The notes beneath the pieces were generated by a model. The model saw nothing but the letters and a program-made list of their open reading frames with translations, did not search any database and was not told where the DNA came from. Shown piece after piece: positions 17,607-26,328 of a DNA stretch of 64,000 nt. This DNA is from Betaproteobacteria bacterium. Lineage in GTDB: Bacteria; Pseudomonadota; Gammaproteobacteria; Burkholderiales; Burkholderiaceae_D. The DNA is taken from assembly GCA_025356395.1 (NCBI GenBank), contig JANXTA010000058.1, forward strand, positions 1 to 64,000, given 5' to 3'. Position numbers and translations under genes: made by a program. The stretch's first letter is position 1. Every line of letters begins with the position of its first letter.

Positions 17607-18226
17607 GTCTTTCGGCCCCGCGTCATCAGCCGGAATAGCTCGTGGATGGTCACCTCCCGTGCCCCCGGCAGCACCCGGATCGTGTCGCCTGCCGTCACCG
17701 TGCCGGTCTGCAGCACCTCGAGATAGAAGCCGGTGAATGCCGACTGCACCATCATCTTCGAGGCCTGGTTGAAGCCCATCCGCGCATTGAACTTGAAGCA
17801 CGGCTGACGCGGTGAATTGACGCGCAGGCGCACCGGTGCCGCGTCCGACGGCACGGCCGGTTCGAGCACCAGCACGTCGCCGATCCACGCGCGATTCTCG
17901 AGCAGACCTTCGATCGTGAGGTTCTCGCCCATGAAGCCGGGCTGCAAAGGTTCGTCGATTTGCGTCGCCTGCTGGCGCATGGTCCGCCAGGTGGCGTAGT
18001 GCTCGACCGGATACGCGTAGACCGCCTTGTCGCGGCCGCCGTGGACGGTCAGGTCCACCTGCTCGTCGCCTTCGAAACCCAACTCCGCGAGGGCGATGGG
18101 CCGGGGATCGGCGACGGTCGACACCGCGGACTTGCGGATGCCGCTCATGACCTGTTCGCGCGTGCCGCCCGGGCCCGGGACGAACAACGGGGCGGCGGAA
18201 CCGATGTTGATGGCGAGGATGCGCAT
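17603..18226 (-). CDS. MOSC-domain protein
   Basis: 207 residues of the YiiM-like MOSC family: GFEGDEQVDLTVHGGRDKAVYAYPVEHY in the N-terminal half, PGFMGENLTIEGLLE, then RVNSPRQPCFKFNARMG with the conserved cysteine thought to carry or accept sulfur, and MTRGRKT at the end. MOSC proteins act in molybdenum-cofactor-dependent reduction of N-hydroxylated compounds or sulfur transfer. Six bases separate it from the MFS gene that precedes it on the same strand. Confidence 0.87.
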   Translation of the reverse strand: MRILAINIGSAAPLFVPGPGGTREQVMSGIRKSAVSTVADPRPIALAELGFEGDEQVDLTVHGGRDKAVYAYPVEHYATWRTMRQQATQIDEPLQPGFMGENLTIEGLLENRAWIGDVLVLEPAVPSDAAPVRLRVNSPRQPCFKFNARMGFNQASKMMVQSAFTGFYLEVLQTGTVTAGDTIRVLPGAREVTIHELFRLMTRGRKT

Positions 18227-18231
18227 GACGT

Positions 18232-19467
18232 TCAGATGGGACGGATGGTCGGAGGAAGGGCACGAACGTGCTCGATGCGGCGTTGGGCCGAGATCGACAC
18301 GGCGAGGGCGATGAAGAAGACAGGCAGGCCGACCCAGGGCAGGGTCTTCGAGGCTGGATCGGTGAACGCGTGGGCCAGTAAGTAGCCGCCGGTCGCCGCG
18401 CCGATGAACTGGCCGAGATAGATCGCCGACGTGTTGAGTGCGACCGACACGGACGCGAGCGATGGGGCGAGGTTCACGAGTCGCACCTGCTGCATGCTGT
18501 TGCTCGCGAAATTGCCCGCGCCCCACAGCAGCGCGACGATGAAGGCGAGTGCGACCCCGGCCGTGCCGGGACCGACTGCGAACAGCACGATCCACAGCGC
18601 GAACGACGCGGCCATCACGGCGAGCGCGACGTGGATCACGACGGGCGGACCGCGGCGATCCGCGATGCGGCCCGCGACGATGTTGCCAACGAAGCCGGCG
18701 CCTCCGATCGCTGCGAGCAGCAGGCTCATCAGCAGCGGCGTCGCGAGCACCGCATCGTGATACGCGATCACGATGTACGAGAACAGCGTGAACTGCGCGC
18801 TGGCATGGATCGCGGTGACCGACACCACGCGCAGCAGCGTCGGATGCGCCCGGACCGCGCGCCAGGCAGCGGCGTCGATGCGATCCACGAAAAGGTCGTG
18901 CGGCAGCCGCCACCAGACCGCCAGTGCACCGAGCGCGGACAGCACGCCGATGCACGTCATTGCGGCGCGCCAGCCTAGGGTGGACGCGATCAGCGCACCG
19001 GCCGGCATCCCGAGCACGGCCGCGATCGACCAGCCGAGGAACACGAAGGCCATCGTCCGTGCGCGTCGGTCCGCCGGCACGAGCAGGCTCGCGGTCGCCG
19101 CGGCCTGCGGCGTGAACAGCGCACCCGCGAGCGCCGTGAACACGCGGATCGCCAGCAGGCTCCCGTAGCCGGCCGCCGCCGCGGCCATGAAGTGACCGAC
19201 GGCGAACAGCGCGAGCGAACCCGTCAGCACGAGGCGTCGATCGAAGCGACTCGTGGCCGCGCCGAGCAGGGGTCCGGCCAGGCAGATCGCGAGCGAGAAG
19301 AAACCGGCGATCAGTCCGATCGCCGACGGCGTCTCGTGGAGATCGCGCGCGATCGTGTCGAGCATGCCGACGAAGGCCAGCGTGCCGGTGCCGATGACGA
19401 CGTTGCCGAGCGCGAGCGACCAGAGGGCGAGGCGATCGTTCGCGACGATCGGTGAGGCGTCGGCCAT
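18232..19467 (-). CDS. DHA1-type MFS transporter
   Basis: A 411-residue, 12-helix major facilitator protein of the AraJ/YdhP/chloramphenicol-resistance branch: motif A-like ATSRFDRRLVLTGSL (about 70-84), then FTALAGALFTPQAAATASLLVPADRRARTMAFV, typical of sugar-efflux/drug exporters. Substrate unknown. It precedes the MOSC gene by six bases, so the two are probably co-transcribed. Confidence 0.87.
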   Translation of the reverse strand: MADASPIVANDRLALWSLALGNVVIGTGTLAFVGMLDTIARDLHETPSAIGLIAGFFSLAICLAGPLLGAATSRFDRRLVLTGSLALFAVGHFMAAAAAGYGSLLAIRVFTALAGALFTPQAAATASLLVPADRRARTMAFVFLGWSIAAVLGMPAGALIASTLGWRAAMTCIGVLSALGALAVWWRLPHDLFVDRIDAAAWRAVRAHPTLLRVVSVTAIHASAQFTLFSYIVIAYHDAVLATPLLMSLLLAAIGGAGFVGNIVAGRIADRRGPPVVIHVALAVMAASFALWIVLFAVGPGTAGVALAFIVALLWGAGNFASNSMQQVRLVNLAPSLASVSVALNTSAIYLGQFIGAATGGYLLAHAFTDPASKTLPWVGLPVFFIALAVSISAQRRIEHVRALPPTIRPI

Positions 19468-19519
19468 GCGGGGCTCGGGGGTGGAAGGCAGCCCCCGAGT
19501 CTACGTCGTGCTTCGGGAC

Positions 19520-21235
19520 CTACTGCGTCGCGCAGCGGAAGCTGGCGGCCTCGTTGACGTCGCCGCTGCCGAGATAGCGTGGGAACGACGGGTACTCGCA
19601 CAGCGGCCGCGTGCGGCCGGGGACACCCGCCGAATCCGCGACGACCTGGGGCGGCGGCGTCGTGCCGTTCTCGATCCAGTTCTCGAGCGTCGTCAACGAA
19701 TCCCACGACGCGTTGAAGACGGTGCTGACCGCGTGGCCGTAGCCCGGAATCTCGTAGAAGCGCAGGAAGCGCTCGACGCGCTCGCCACCCATCGTCGTTC
19801 GCAGCCGCGCCACGTAGTCCTCGGTCGCGCGCGTGCTGACCAGTGCGTCGCTCATGCCATGCGCCATGAGGATCTTGCCGCCCTTCGCCATGAACGGCCC
19901 GAGGTCGGTCCCGTTCACGTCCTGCACGCCGGTGAGCGCGCTGATGCGCGCCTGCAGCGGACCCGGGTTCTGCGGATCGACGGACAGCGAGTCGAACCAG
20001 ACGTCGCGCGTGACGAAGTAGCGGATCCACTGGTCCCAGAACACGCTGCCGTAGGGCGCCGTGTTGCGCATCGGGCTCGTGGGTGACGACGAGCCGAACG
20101 ACAGCAGCGTCACCGTCGCCTGCAGCGGACTCGCGTTGGGGATGCCGAAGTCGGTGCCCCAGGTGTTGAAGCCCGGGTAGTGCGTCTCGCCACTCGCGAG
20201 GGGATAGCCGAACGTGATCGGCGTGTCGAAGACCTTGAACGCCGCGATCTGCGCGTCGGACAGGCAGGCGTCGCCGCCCTCGCCGCCGTTCGGGCAACGC
20301 AGCGGCGCGCCGCCGACCATGGCCTTCGCGGGATCGAACAGCGCGTTGCACGCCCGGATGTTGCTCACGAGGCCGTCGGCGATGCCGTCGAGTCCGTCGC
20401 AGGCTTCGAGGGCCGCGTCGTAGAGCCGCCTGCGCTTGGCGACGTTGGGATACGCCCCCGGCGCTGCGAACGCGCGCGTGATGCGACCGAACTGAAGGTC
20501 GAGGCTGGCTGCGGCACCGGCCGGATACAGCACGATCGCGCCGTCCCAGTCCTGCGGCCAGCGCTGCACGGCGGCCAGCGCCTCGCGCCCGCCGGACGAG
20601 CCGCCCGCGAAATAGGAGCGGGCCGGCTTCGTCACGCCGTAGCGCGCCTTGACGACGACGAGCGCGACGTCCCGCGTCTTCTTCAGCGCGTCGCCGGAGA
20701 AGTTGCTCAACGCTTCGTCGTTGAGGCCGAAACTGCCGTCGCGACTGCCGAGCAATCCAGCCTGATGGCCCGAGTCGCTGCCGAAGGTCGCGTAGCCGCG
20801 GCCGAGCGGGACCAGGCGATCGACCGGACCCGCGGGCACGTTGCCGGCGACGTTGGGGATCGTGCCGTCGTAGCCGCCGCCGCCGAACATCAGCGCCTTG
20901 CGGTTCCACGCGGTCGGCAGGTCGACCTGCAGCTTGATCTTCGGCGCGGTGGCATCGACCGGCGCGATCTCGGCCATGACCTTGCAGTACTCGCCGATCG
21001 CGCTGGATCCCGTGCCGGCGGCCGCGACGACGGTCGCGGACGTGACCGTCGCCCCGCTCGTCGGCAGGCCGATCGAGGACGCCGCGATGGTCATCGTGCC
21101 GAGCTGCTCGCAGGTCATCGGGGGTCCCGAAGGACCGGTCGATCCCGGGTCGGTCGCGCAACCCGCGAGCAACGTGCTCACGGTGACCGCCGCCGCGAAG
21201 GTCCATCGCCGTGATGCTTCGAACGCCGTCTTCAT
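19520..21235 (-). CDS. Tannase/feruloyl esterase-family lipoprotein (copy 1)
   Basis: 571 residues with lipobox LLAGC (Cys at about residue 26), so likely outer-membrane anchored. The alpha/beta hydrolase nucleophile is in YFAGGSSGGREAL, a calcium-site-like block is in CDGLDGIADGLVSN, the acid is probably in HGMSDALVSTRATE, and the histidine in PGYGHAVST. In characterised tannases and FaeB the Ser and His are bridged by a Cys pair (the CS-D-HC motif); here both cysteines are replaced (G-S and H-A). Likely hydrolyses aromatic or polyester ester bonds; the exact substrate is unknown. The second copy lies 95 bases upstream on the same strand. Confidence 0.85.
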   Translation of the reverse strand: MKTAFEASRRWTFAAAVTVSTLLAGCATDPGSTGPSGPPMTCEQLGTMTIAASSIGLPTSGATVTSATVVAAAGTGSSAIGEYCKVMAEIAPVDATAPKIKLQVDLPTAWNRKALMFGGGGYDGTIPNVAGNVPAGPVDRLVPLGRGYATFGSDSGHQAGLLGSRDGSFGLNDEALSNFSGDALKKTRDVALVVVKARYGVTKPARSYFAGGSSGGREALAAVQRWPQDWDGAIVLYPAGAAASLDLQFGRITRAFAAPGAYPNVAKRRRLYDAALEACDGLDGIADGLVSNIRACNALFDPAKAMVGGAPLRCPNGGEGGDACLSDAQIAAFKVFDTPITFGYPLASGETHYPGFNTWGTDFGIPNASPLQATVTLLSFGSSSPTSPMRNTAPYGSVFWDQWIRYFVTRDVWFDSLSVDPQNPGPLQARISALTGVQDVNGTDLGPFMAKGGKILMAHGMSDALVSTRATEDYVARLRTTMGGERVERFLRFYEIPGYGHAVSTVFNASWDSLTTLENWIENGTTPPPQVVADSAGVPGRTRPLCEYPSFPRYLGSGDVNEAASFRCATQ

Positions 21236-21330
21236 GCGGGTCTCCCGTTTCGTGGAGCGCGGACTTTGCGAGTCGCGGCCGCAGCCGTCAATCCGCGCGG
21301 ACCCGAGGCGGCCCGGGTCCGCGCGTCTCG

Positions 21331-23055
21331 CTACGGCGTCACGCAGGCGAAGCTCGCCGCGCCGTTCACGTCACCCGTGCCGCGGTATTGCGGGTACGAC
21401 GGATAGTCGCAAAGCGGACGGGTGCGGCCGGGCACGCCGATGGTGTCGGCGACGGTCTGGTTGGGCGGCAGCGTGCCGCGTTCGACCCAGTTCTCGAGCG
21501 TCGTCAGCGAATCCCACGCCGCGTTGAAGACGGTGCTGATCGCATGGCCGTAGCCCGGGATCTCGTAGAACCGGACGAAGCTGTCGACCCGCGCGTTGCC
21601 CATCGTCGAGCGCAGGCGGTCGTAGTACTGCTCGGTCGCCCGCGTGCTGACCAGTGCGTCGCTCATGCCGTGCGCCATGAGGATCTTGCCGCCCTTCGCG
21701 AGGAAGGCGGACAGGTCGGTCTTGTTGACGTCCTGCAGGCCGGTCAACGCGCTGATGCGGGCCTGATAGATGCCCGGGTTCTGCGGATCGAGCGTCAGCG
21801 AGTTGAAGTTCGGATTGCGTGTGACGAAGAAGCGCACCCACTGGTCCCAGAAGATGCTGCCGTACGGCGCGCCGTTCGGCATCGGGCTCGCGGGTTGCGT
21901 GGTGCTGAGCGCGAGGAACGAGACGATGGGCTGGACCGAACTGGCGTTGGGGATGCCGAAGTCGGTGCCCCAGGTATTGAAGCCGGGGTACTGGGTCTCG
22001 CCGCTGGCCAGCGCGTAGTTGAACGTGATCGGTGTGTTGATGACGTTGAACGCCGCGATCTGCGCATCGGACAGGCAGGTGTCGCCACCTTCGGTCCCGC
22101 CGGGGCAACGCAGGGCCACGCCCGCGATCGTCGCCGTCGACGGATTGAAGATCGCGTTGCAGGCCTTGACGTTGCTGATGAGTCCGTCCGCGACGCCATC
22201 GAGTCCGTCGCACGCCTGGATAGCGGCGTCGTAGAGGCGCTTGCGCTTGGCCGGGCTGGGGTAAGCGCCCGGTTGCGCGAGCGCCTGTGTAATGCGGCCG
22301 AACGCGAGGTCGAGGCTGGCTGCCGCGCCCGCCGGGTAGAGGACGATTGCGCCGTCCCAGTCCTGCGGCCAGGTCTGCACGACCTTCAGGGCTTCGCGGC
22401 CACCGGAAGAGCCCCCGGCGAAGTAGGCCTTGGTCGGTCCGCTCGTCGCGTAGCGCGCCTTGATGATCGCGACCGCGACGTCGCGGGTCTTCTTCAGCGC
22501 ATCGCCGGAAAAGTTCGCGACGGCTTCGTCGTTGACGCCGAACGAACCGTCCTGACTGCCCAGCGCGTTGCCCTGGTGACCGGAGTCGCTCGAGAACGTT
22601 GCGTACCCACGGCCCAGCGGCGTGAGCTGGTCGGCTGGTCCCGCGGGGACGTTGCTCGCGCCGCTCGGGATCGAGCCGTCGTATCCGCCACCGCCGAACA
22701 TCATCGCCTTGGTGTTCCAGGTGGTCGGCAGGCTGATCTGCATCTTGATCTTCGGTGCCGTGGCATCGAGCGGACTGATGTCGACCAGCACGCGGCAGTA
22801 TTCGCCCACCGCGGCCGCTCCGGTGCCGGCCGCGGCGACCGTCGTCGCCGACGTCACGGCCGCGCCGGTGGTGGGCAGGCCGATGGACGATGCGGCCACG
22901 GTCATCGTCGCCAGTTGCGCGCAGGTCAACTGCACGGCCACCGGCGTATCGGTCGAATTGCCGTTGTCGTTGCCGCCGCATGCGGCGACCAGGGTCGTGG
23001 TCGTCATTGCGGCGACGAGGCATTTCCATTTGGGTAGGGCACGCACCTTGATCAT
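21331..23055 (-). CDS. Tannase/feruloyl esterase-family lipoprotein (copy 2)
   Basis: 574 residues, closely similar throughout to the downstream neighbour, clearly a tandem duplicate. Lipobox LVAAC lies near residue 25, followed by a Gly/Asn/Asp linker (GGNDNGNST). Nucleophile in YFAGGSSGGREAL, calcium-site-like CDGLDGVADGLISN, acid in HGMSDALVSTRATE, His in PGYGHAIST. It shares the loss of both cysteines of the CS-D-HC motif, so the loss predates the duplication. Transcribed first of the two; the LysR gene precedes it on the same strand by 75 bases, but a link is not shown. Confidence 0.85.
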   Translation of the reverse strand: MIKVRALPKWKCLVAAMTTTTLVAACGGNDNGNSTDTPVAVQLTCAQLATMTVAASSIGLPTTGAAVTSATTVAAAGTGAAAVGEYCRVLVDISPLDATAPKIKMQISLPTTWNTKAMMFGGGGYDGSIPSGASNVPAGPADQLTPLGRGYATFSSDSGHQGNALGSQDGSFGVNDEAVANFSGDALKKTRDVAVAIIKARYATSGPTKAYFAGGSSGGREALKVVQTWPQDWDGAIVLYPAGAAASLDLAFGRITQALAQPGAYPSPAKRKRLYDAAIQACDGLDGVADGLISNVKACNAIFNPSTATIAGVALRCPGGTEGGDTCLSDAQIAAFNVINTPITFNYALASGETQYPGFNTWGTDFGIPNASSVQPIVSFLALSTTQPASPMPNGAPYGSIFWDQWVRFFVTRNPNFNSLTLDPQNPGIYQARISALTGLQDVNKTDLSAFLAKGGKILMAHGMSDALVSTRATEQYYDRLRSTMGNARVDSFVRFYEIPGYGHAISTVFNAAWDSLTTLENWVERGTLPPNQTVADTIGVPGRTRPLCDYPSYPQYRGTGDVNGAASFACVTP

Positions 23056-23130
23056 CCGAGTCTCCTTTGTTGTTGTGCGCGGACTATGCGAGTGGCGGCT
23101 GGAGACGTCAATCCGAAGCGACCCGGGGGT

Positions 23131-24012
23131 TCAGGTCTGTCGTGCCTGACGGAACAGGTCGATGATCAGCGCCCGCATCCATACATGGCCGCGCTCGGAG
23201 CCGAGCCGGCGGGTCCAGAACAGGCCGACATCGAAGTGGCGTTGCGGTACCGGCAGCGGCGAGATGCGGTTGATGCCGTAGCGCCGGAAGGCGCGCGCGA
23301 CGGTGCGCGGCACGATCACTGCGTAGTCGACCTCCGCGAGGATTGCGGGCACGACCATGAAGTGCGGGATCGACAGCTTGACGCGATCGATCAGCCCGCT
23401 CTCCCGGAGGATCGCGAGTGTCGGTGGATGCGACGTGATGGCGATGTAGTCGGCCGGTGTCCTGGCACCGCGTTTTGCGGGCGCGCGTCGCAGCGTCACG
23501 TATTCCTCGCGAAACAGATGCTGATGGGCGAAGCCGCCGATCAGAGAGGGCAGGTGACCGATCGCCATGTCGATGGCGCCGCTCTCGAGTGCGGCCGGCA
23601 GTTCCTGCCACTCGATCTGGCGGGTCTCGAGCGAGACCCCCGGCGCCTGGGTGCGGATCGCCTTCATCATCGGCGGCAGGAACACCATCTCGCCGAGGTC
23701 GCTCATGTGGACGCGGAAGGTGCGCTTCGCGGTCGCGGGATCGAAAGCCGTCGTCTCGTCGAGCACAGCCTGCACCGAGTGCAGCGCGTCGCCGAGCGCA
23801 GGTGCGATGCGACGTGCGACCGCCGTCGGCTCGACGCCGCCCTTGACCCTCGTGAACAGCGCGTCCGCGAAGATCGTTCGCAAGCGTGCGAGGCCGTGGC
23901 TAACCGAGGGCTGCGTCAGTCCGATGCGCTGGGCGGCTCGACTGACGCTGCCTTCCGCGTAGACGGCGTCGAAGATCTTGAGCAGGTTGAGGTCGATTTC
24001 GTTGACGTTCAT
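23131..24012 (-). CDS. LysR-family transcriptional regulator
   Basis: 293 residues. The N-terminal winged helix-turn-helix (residues 3-62) reads LNLLKIFDAVYAEGSVSRAAQRIGLTQ then PSVSHGLARLR, as in the NahR/LinR/NodD-like subgroup. The remaining ~200 residues are a substrate-binding effector domain. It is divergent from iorA with a 114-base gap holding a perfect inverted repeat (see the operator entry), so it very likely controls the indolepyruvate oxidoreductase genes and itself. The effector could be an aromatic or 2-oxo acid; that is inference. Confidence 0.92.
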   Translation of the reverse strand: MNVNEIDLNLLKIFDAVYAEGSVSRAAQRIGLTQPSVSHGLARLRTIFADALFTRVKGGVEPTAVARRIAPALGDALHSVQAVLDETTAFDPATAKRTFRVHMSDLGEMVFLPPMMKAIRTQAPGVSLETRQIEWQELPAALESGAIDMAIGHLPSLIGGFAHQHLFREEYVTLRRAPAKRGARTPADYIAITSHPPTLAILRESGLIDRVKLSIPHFMVVPAILAEVDYAVIVPRTVARAFRRYGINRISPLPVPQRHFDVGLFWTRRLGSERGHVWMRALIIDLFRQARQT

Positions 24013-24031
24013 AATCTGGCAGTATCAATGA

Positions 24032-24066
24032 TGTCGATAAGCAAAATACAAATAAAGCTATCGACA
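24032..24066. promoter_or_regulatory. Inverted-repeat operator for the LysR regulator
   Basis: TGTCGATA at 24032-24039 and TATCGACA at 24059-24066 are perfect 8-base inverted arms with a 19-base A-rich spacer, in the only divergent gap next to the LysR gene. The right arm covers the -35 box of the iorA-side promoter. LysR proteins commonly bind such dyads, so regulation of iorAB is likely. Confidence 0.6.
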
Positions 24067-24089
24067 GCATAACGGGAGCTTCCTAGAAT
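24061..24089 (+). promoter_or_regulatory. Sigma70-type promoter for iorAB
   Basis: TCGACA (-35, one mismatch to TTGACA) and TAGAAT (-10, one mismatch to TATAAT) are separated by exactly 17 bases and lie about 38 bases before the iorA ATG. The -35 is part of the inverted repeat. Confidence 0.55.
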
Positions 24090-24126
24090 CCGCCATCTAG
24101 CCAGGCCAGAAGAATCAGGAGACCGC

Positions 24127-26328
24127 ATGGAGCACTCGTTCGCACGCGAAGTCGAGTCGCTCAAACTGGGCGACGGCGACGTCTTTCACGGGGAAGGCAT
24201 CCTCGCCATCACGAAGGCGCTGCTGCAGTCCGGCGTCTCGTACATCGGTGGCTACCAGGGCGCGCCGGTGTCGCACCTGCTCGACGTGATGGTGCAGGCC
24301 CGGCCCTTCCTCGACACGCTCGGCGTCAAGGTCGAGGCGTGTTCCAACGAGGCCTCGGCGGCCGCGCTGCTCGGCGCGTCGATCCACTACCCGGTCCGCG
24401 GCGCCGTGACCTGGAAGTCGATCGTCGGCACCAACGTCGCGTCCGACGCGCTGTCCAATCTGTCTTCGCCCGGCGTCACCGGCGGCGCGCTGATCATCGT
24501 CGGCGAGGACTACGGCGAGGGTGCGAGCGTGATCCAGGAACGCTCACTCGCCTTCGCGCTCAAGTCCACCTTGTGCCTGTTCGATCCGCGACCCGACCAC
24601 GCGGTCATGGTCGACCTGGTCGAGAAAGCCTTCGAGTTGTCCGAAGCCTCGAACATGCCGGCGATGATGCAGTTGCGGATCCGCGCCTGCCACGTGCGCG
24701 GCAGCTTCGTCTGCAAGGACAACCGCGCGCCGGCGATCTCGATGAAGCATCCCTTCGACGAGCCCGCGACCTTCGACTACGCGAAGCTGCCGCATCCGCC
24801 GGCCACCTTCCGGCAGGAGAAGCTGAAGGGTGAGCAGCGCATCGTCGCGGCACGCGCCTTCATCGTCGAGCACCAGTTGAACGACGTGATCGAGCCGCGT
24901 GCCGGCTCCACCGCCGCGCACATCGGCGTGATCGTGCAGGGCGGCCTTTTCAACACGCTGATGGGTGCGCTCGTGCAGTGCGGCCTTGCCGACGCGTTCG
25001 GCGACAGCGACGTCTCGATCCTCGTGCTCAACGTGACGTGCCCGCTCGCACCGGTGCAGATCGAGAGCTTCTGCCGCGATCACGACGCGGTGCTGGTCGT
25101 CGAGGAAGGGCAGCCCGAGTTCCTCGAGCAGGAGATCGCCACGATCCTGCGACGGGCGGGCATCGACACTGCGTTGCATGGCAAGGACGTGCTGCCGATG
25201 GCGGGCGAGCACAACGTCGAGATCGTGGCTGCGGGCCTGACGAAGGTCGTCGGGCAGCATGTGCCGACCATCGATCTCGCGACGGTGCGAGGTTGGCTTG
25301 CGGAGAACAATGAACGTCGCACGGCGATCGCGGACACGTTCGCGGGTGACGATGGCGCGGGCTTGCCGACCCGCCCGCCCGGCTTCTGCATCGGCTGTCC
25401 CGAGCGCCCCGTCTTCTCCGCGTTGAAGCAGGTCCAGCAGAAGATTGGCAAGGTCCACGTCGCGGCCGACATCGGCTGCCATTCGTTCGCGACCTTCGAG
25501 CCGTTCTCCTCGGGCCACACGATCCTGGGTTACGGCATGAGCCTCGCGTCGGCCGGCGGCGTTGGTCCGATGATGACGCGCCGCTCGCTGGCGATCATGG
25601 GCGACGGCGGCTTCTGGCACAACGGCCTGCTGTCGGGCGTGCAGTCGGCGCTGTTCAACAAGGACGATGTCGTGCTGCTGATCCTGAAGAACGGCTACAC
25701 ATCGGCGACCGGGACGCAGGAGATCCTCTCGTCGCCCGACGACGACGTGCATGTCACCGAGGTGTCCCGCCTCTTCAAGCCCAAGGTGCAAAGCCTGACC
25801 GAGAACAACCGTGCGATCGAGGACACGCTGACCGGCATGGGCGTGCCGTGGCTGAAGACGGTCTACACGTACGACGTCGACGCGATGATGGTCGCGCTGA
25901 TCGAAGCCTTCACGACCGAGACCGCGGGATTGAAAGTGATCGTCGGCGAAGGCGAGTGCCAGCTCGAGCGGCAGAGACGGATCAAGCCGGTCGAGGCCGC
26001 GCGCATCCGCGACGGCAAGCGCACGACGCGCGTGAAGTACGGCGTCGACGAGGACACCTGCTCGGGCGATCACTCCTGCATTCGCTTGTCGGGCTGCCCG
26101 ACGCTGACGCTGAAGGACTCGAACGATCCGCTGAAGGTCGACCCGGTCGTGACGATCACCGAAGGCTGCGTCGGCTGCGGCCTGTGCGGCTCCAATGCGC
26201 ATGCCGCGACGCTGTGCCCGTCGTTCTATCGCATCGAGGTCACGCGCAATCCGACGCGCTGGGACCGCATGCGGTCGTGGCTCACCACCGCTTCGGTCGC
26301 GCGGCGCGCCCAGGTGCGGGCGTCATGA
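24127..26328 (+). CDS. iorA: Indolepyruvate ferredoxin oxidoreductase, alpha subunit-like
   Basis: 733 residues. An N-terminal pyrimidine-binding module (GGYQGAPVSHLLDVM, EACSNEASAAALLGAS) is followed by a CIGCPERP cysteine motif and the thiamine-diphosphate domain (MGDGGFWHNGLLSG, then NGYTSATGTQE). The C-terminal tail is an iron-sulfur region (DTCSGDHSCIRLSGCP; EGCVGCGLCG). It decarboxylates aryl-pyruvates and related 2-oxo acids to acyl-CoA, passing electrons through its clusters. The gene overlaps iorB by four bases. AGGAG lies before the ATG. The exact 2-oxo acid is not determined by sequence. Confidence 0.9.
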   Translation: MEHSFAREVESLKLGDGDVFHGEGILAITKALLQSGVSYIGGYQGAPVSHLLDVMVQARPFLDTLGVKVEACSNEASAAALLGASIHYPVRGAVTWKSIVGTNVASDALSNLSSPGVTGGALIIVGEDYGEGASVIQERSLAFALKSTLCLFDPRPDHAVMVDLVEKAFELSEASNMPAMMQLRIRACHVRGSFVCKDNRAPAISMKHPFDEPATFDYAKLPHPPATFRQEKLKGEQRIVAARAFIVEHQLNDVIEPRAGSTAAHIGVIVQGGLFNTLMGALVQCGLADAFGDSDVSILVLNVTCPLAPVQIESFCRDHDAVLVVEEGQPEFLEQEIATILRRAGIDTALHGKDVLPMAGEHNVEIVAAGLTKVVGQHVPTIDLATVRGWLAENNERRTAIADTFAGDDGAGLPTRPPGFCIGCPERPVFSALKQVQQKIGKVHVAADIGCHSFATFEPFSSGHTILGYGMSLASAGGVGPMMTRRSLAIMGDGGFWHNGLLSGVQSALFNKDDVVLLILKNGYTSATGTQEILSSPDDDVHVTEVSRLFKPKVQSLTENNRAIEDTLTGMGVPWLKTVYTYDVDAMMVALIEAFTTETAGLKVIVGEGECQLERQRRIKPVEAARIRDGKRTTRVKYGVDEDTCSGDHSCIRLSGCPTLTLKDSNDPLKVDPVVTITEGCVGCGLCGSNAHAATLCPSFYRIEVTRNPTRWDRMRSWLTTASVARRAQVRAS

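Noticed and set aside
19311-23037. Very long frames on both strands across the tannase pair
   Set aside because: Arg/Ala/Gly-rich shadows typical of high-GC DNA; the tannase frames carry lipoboxes and catalytic motifs.
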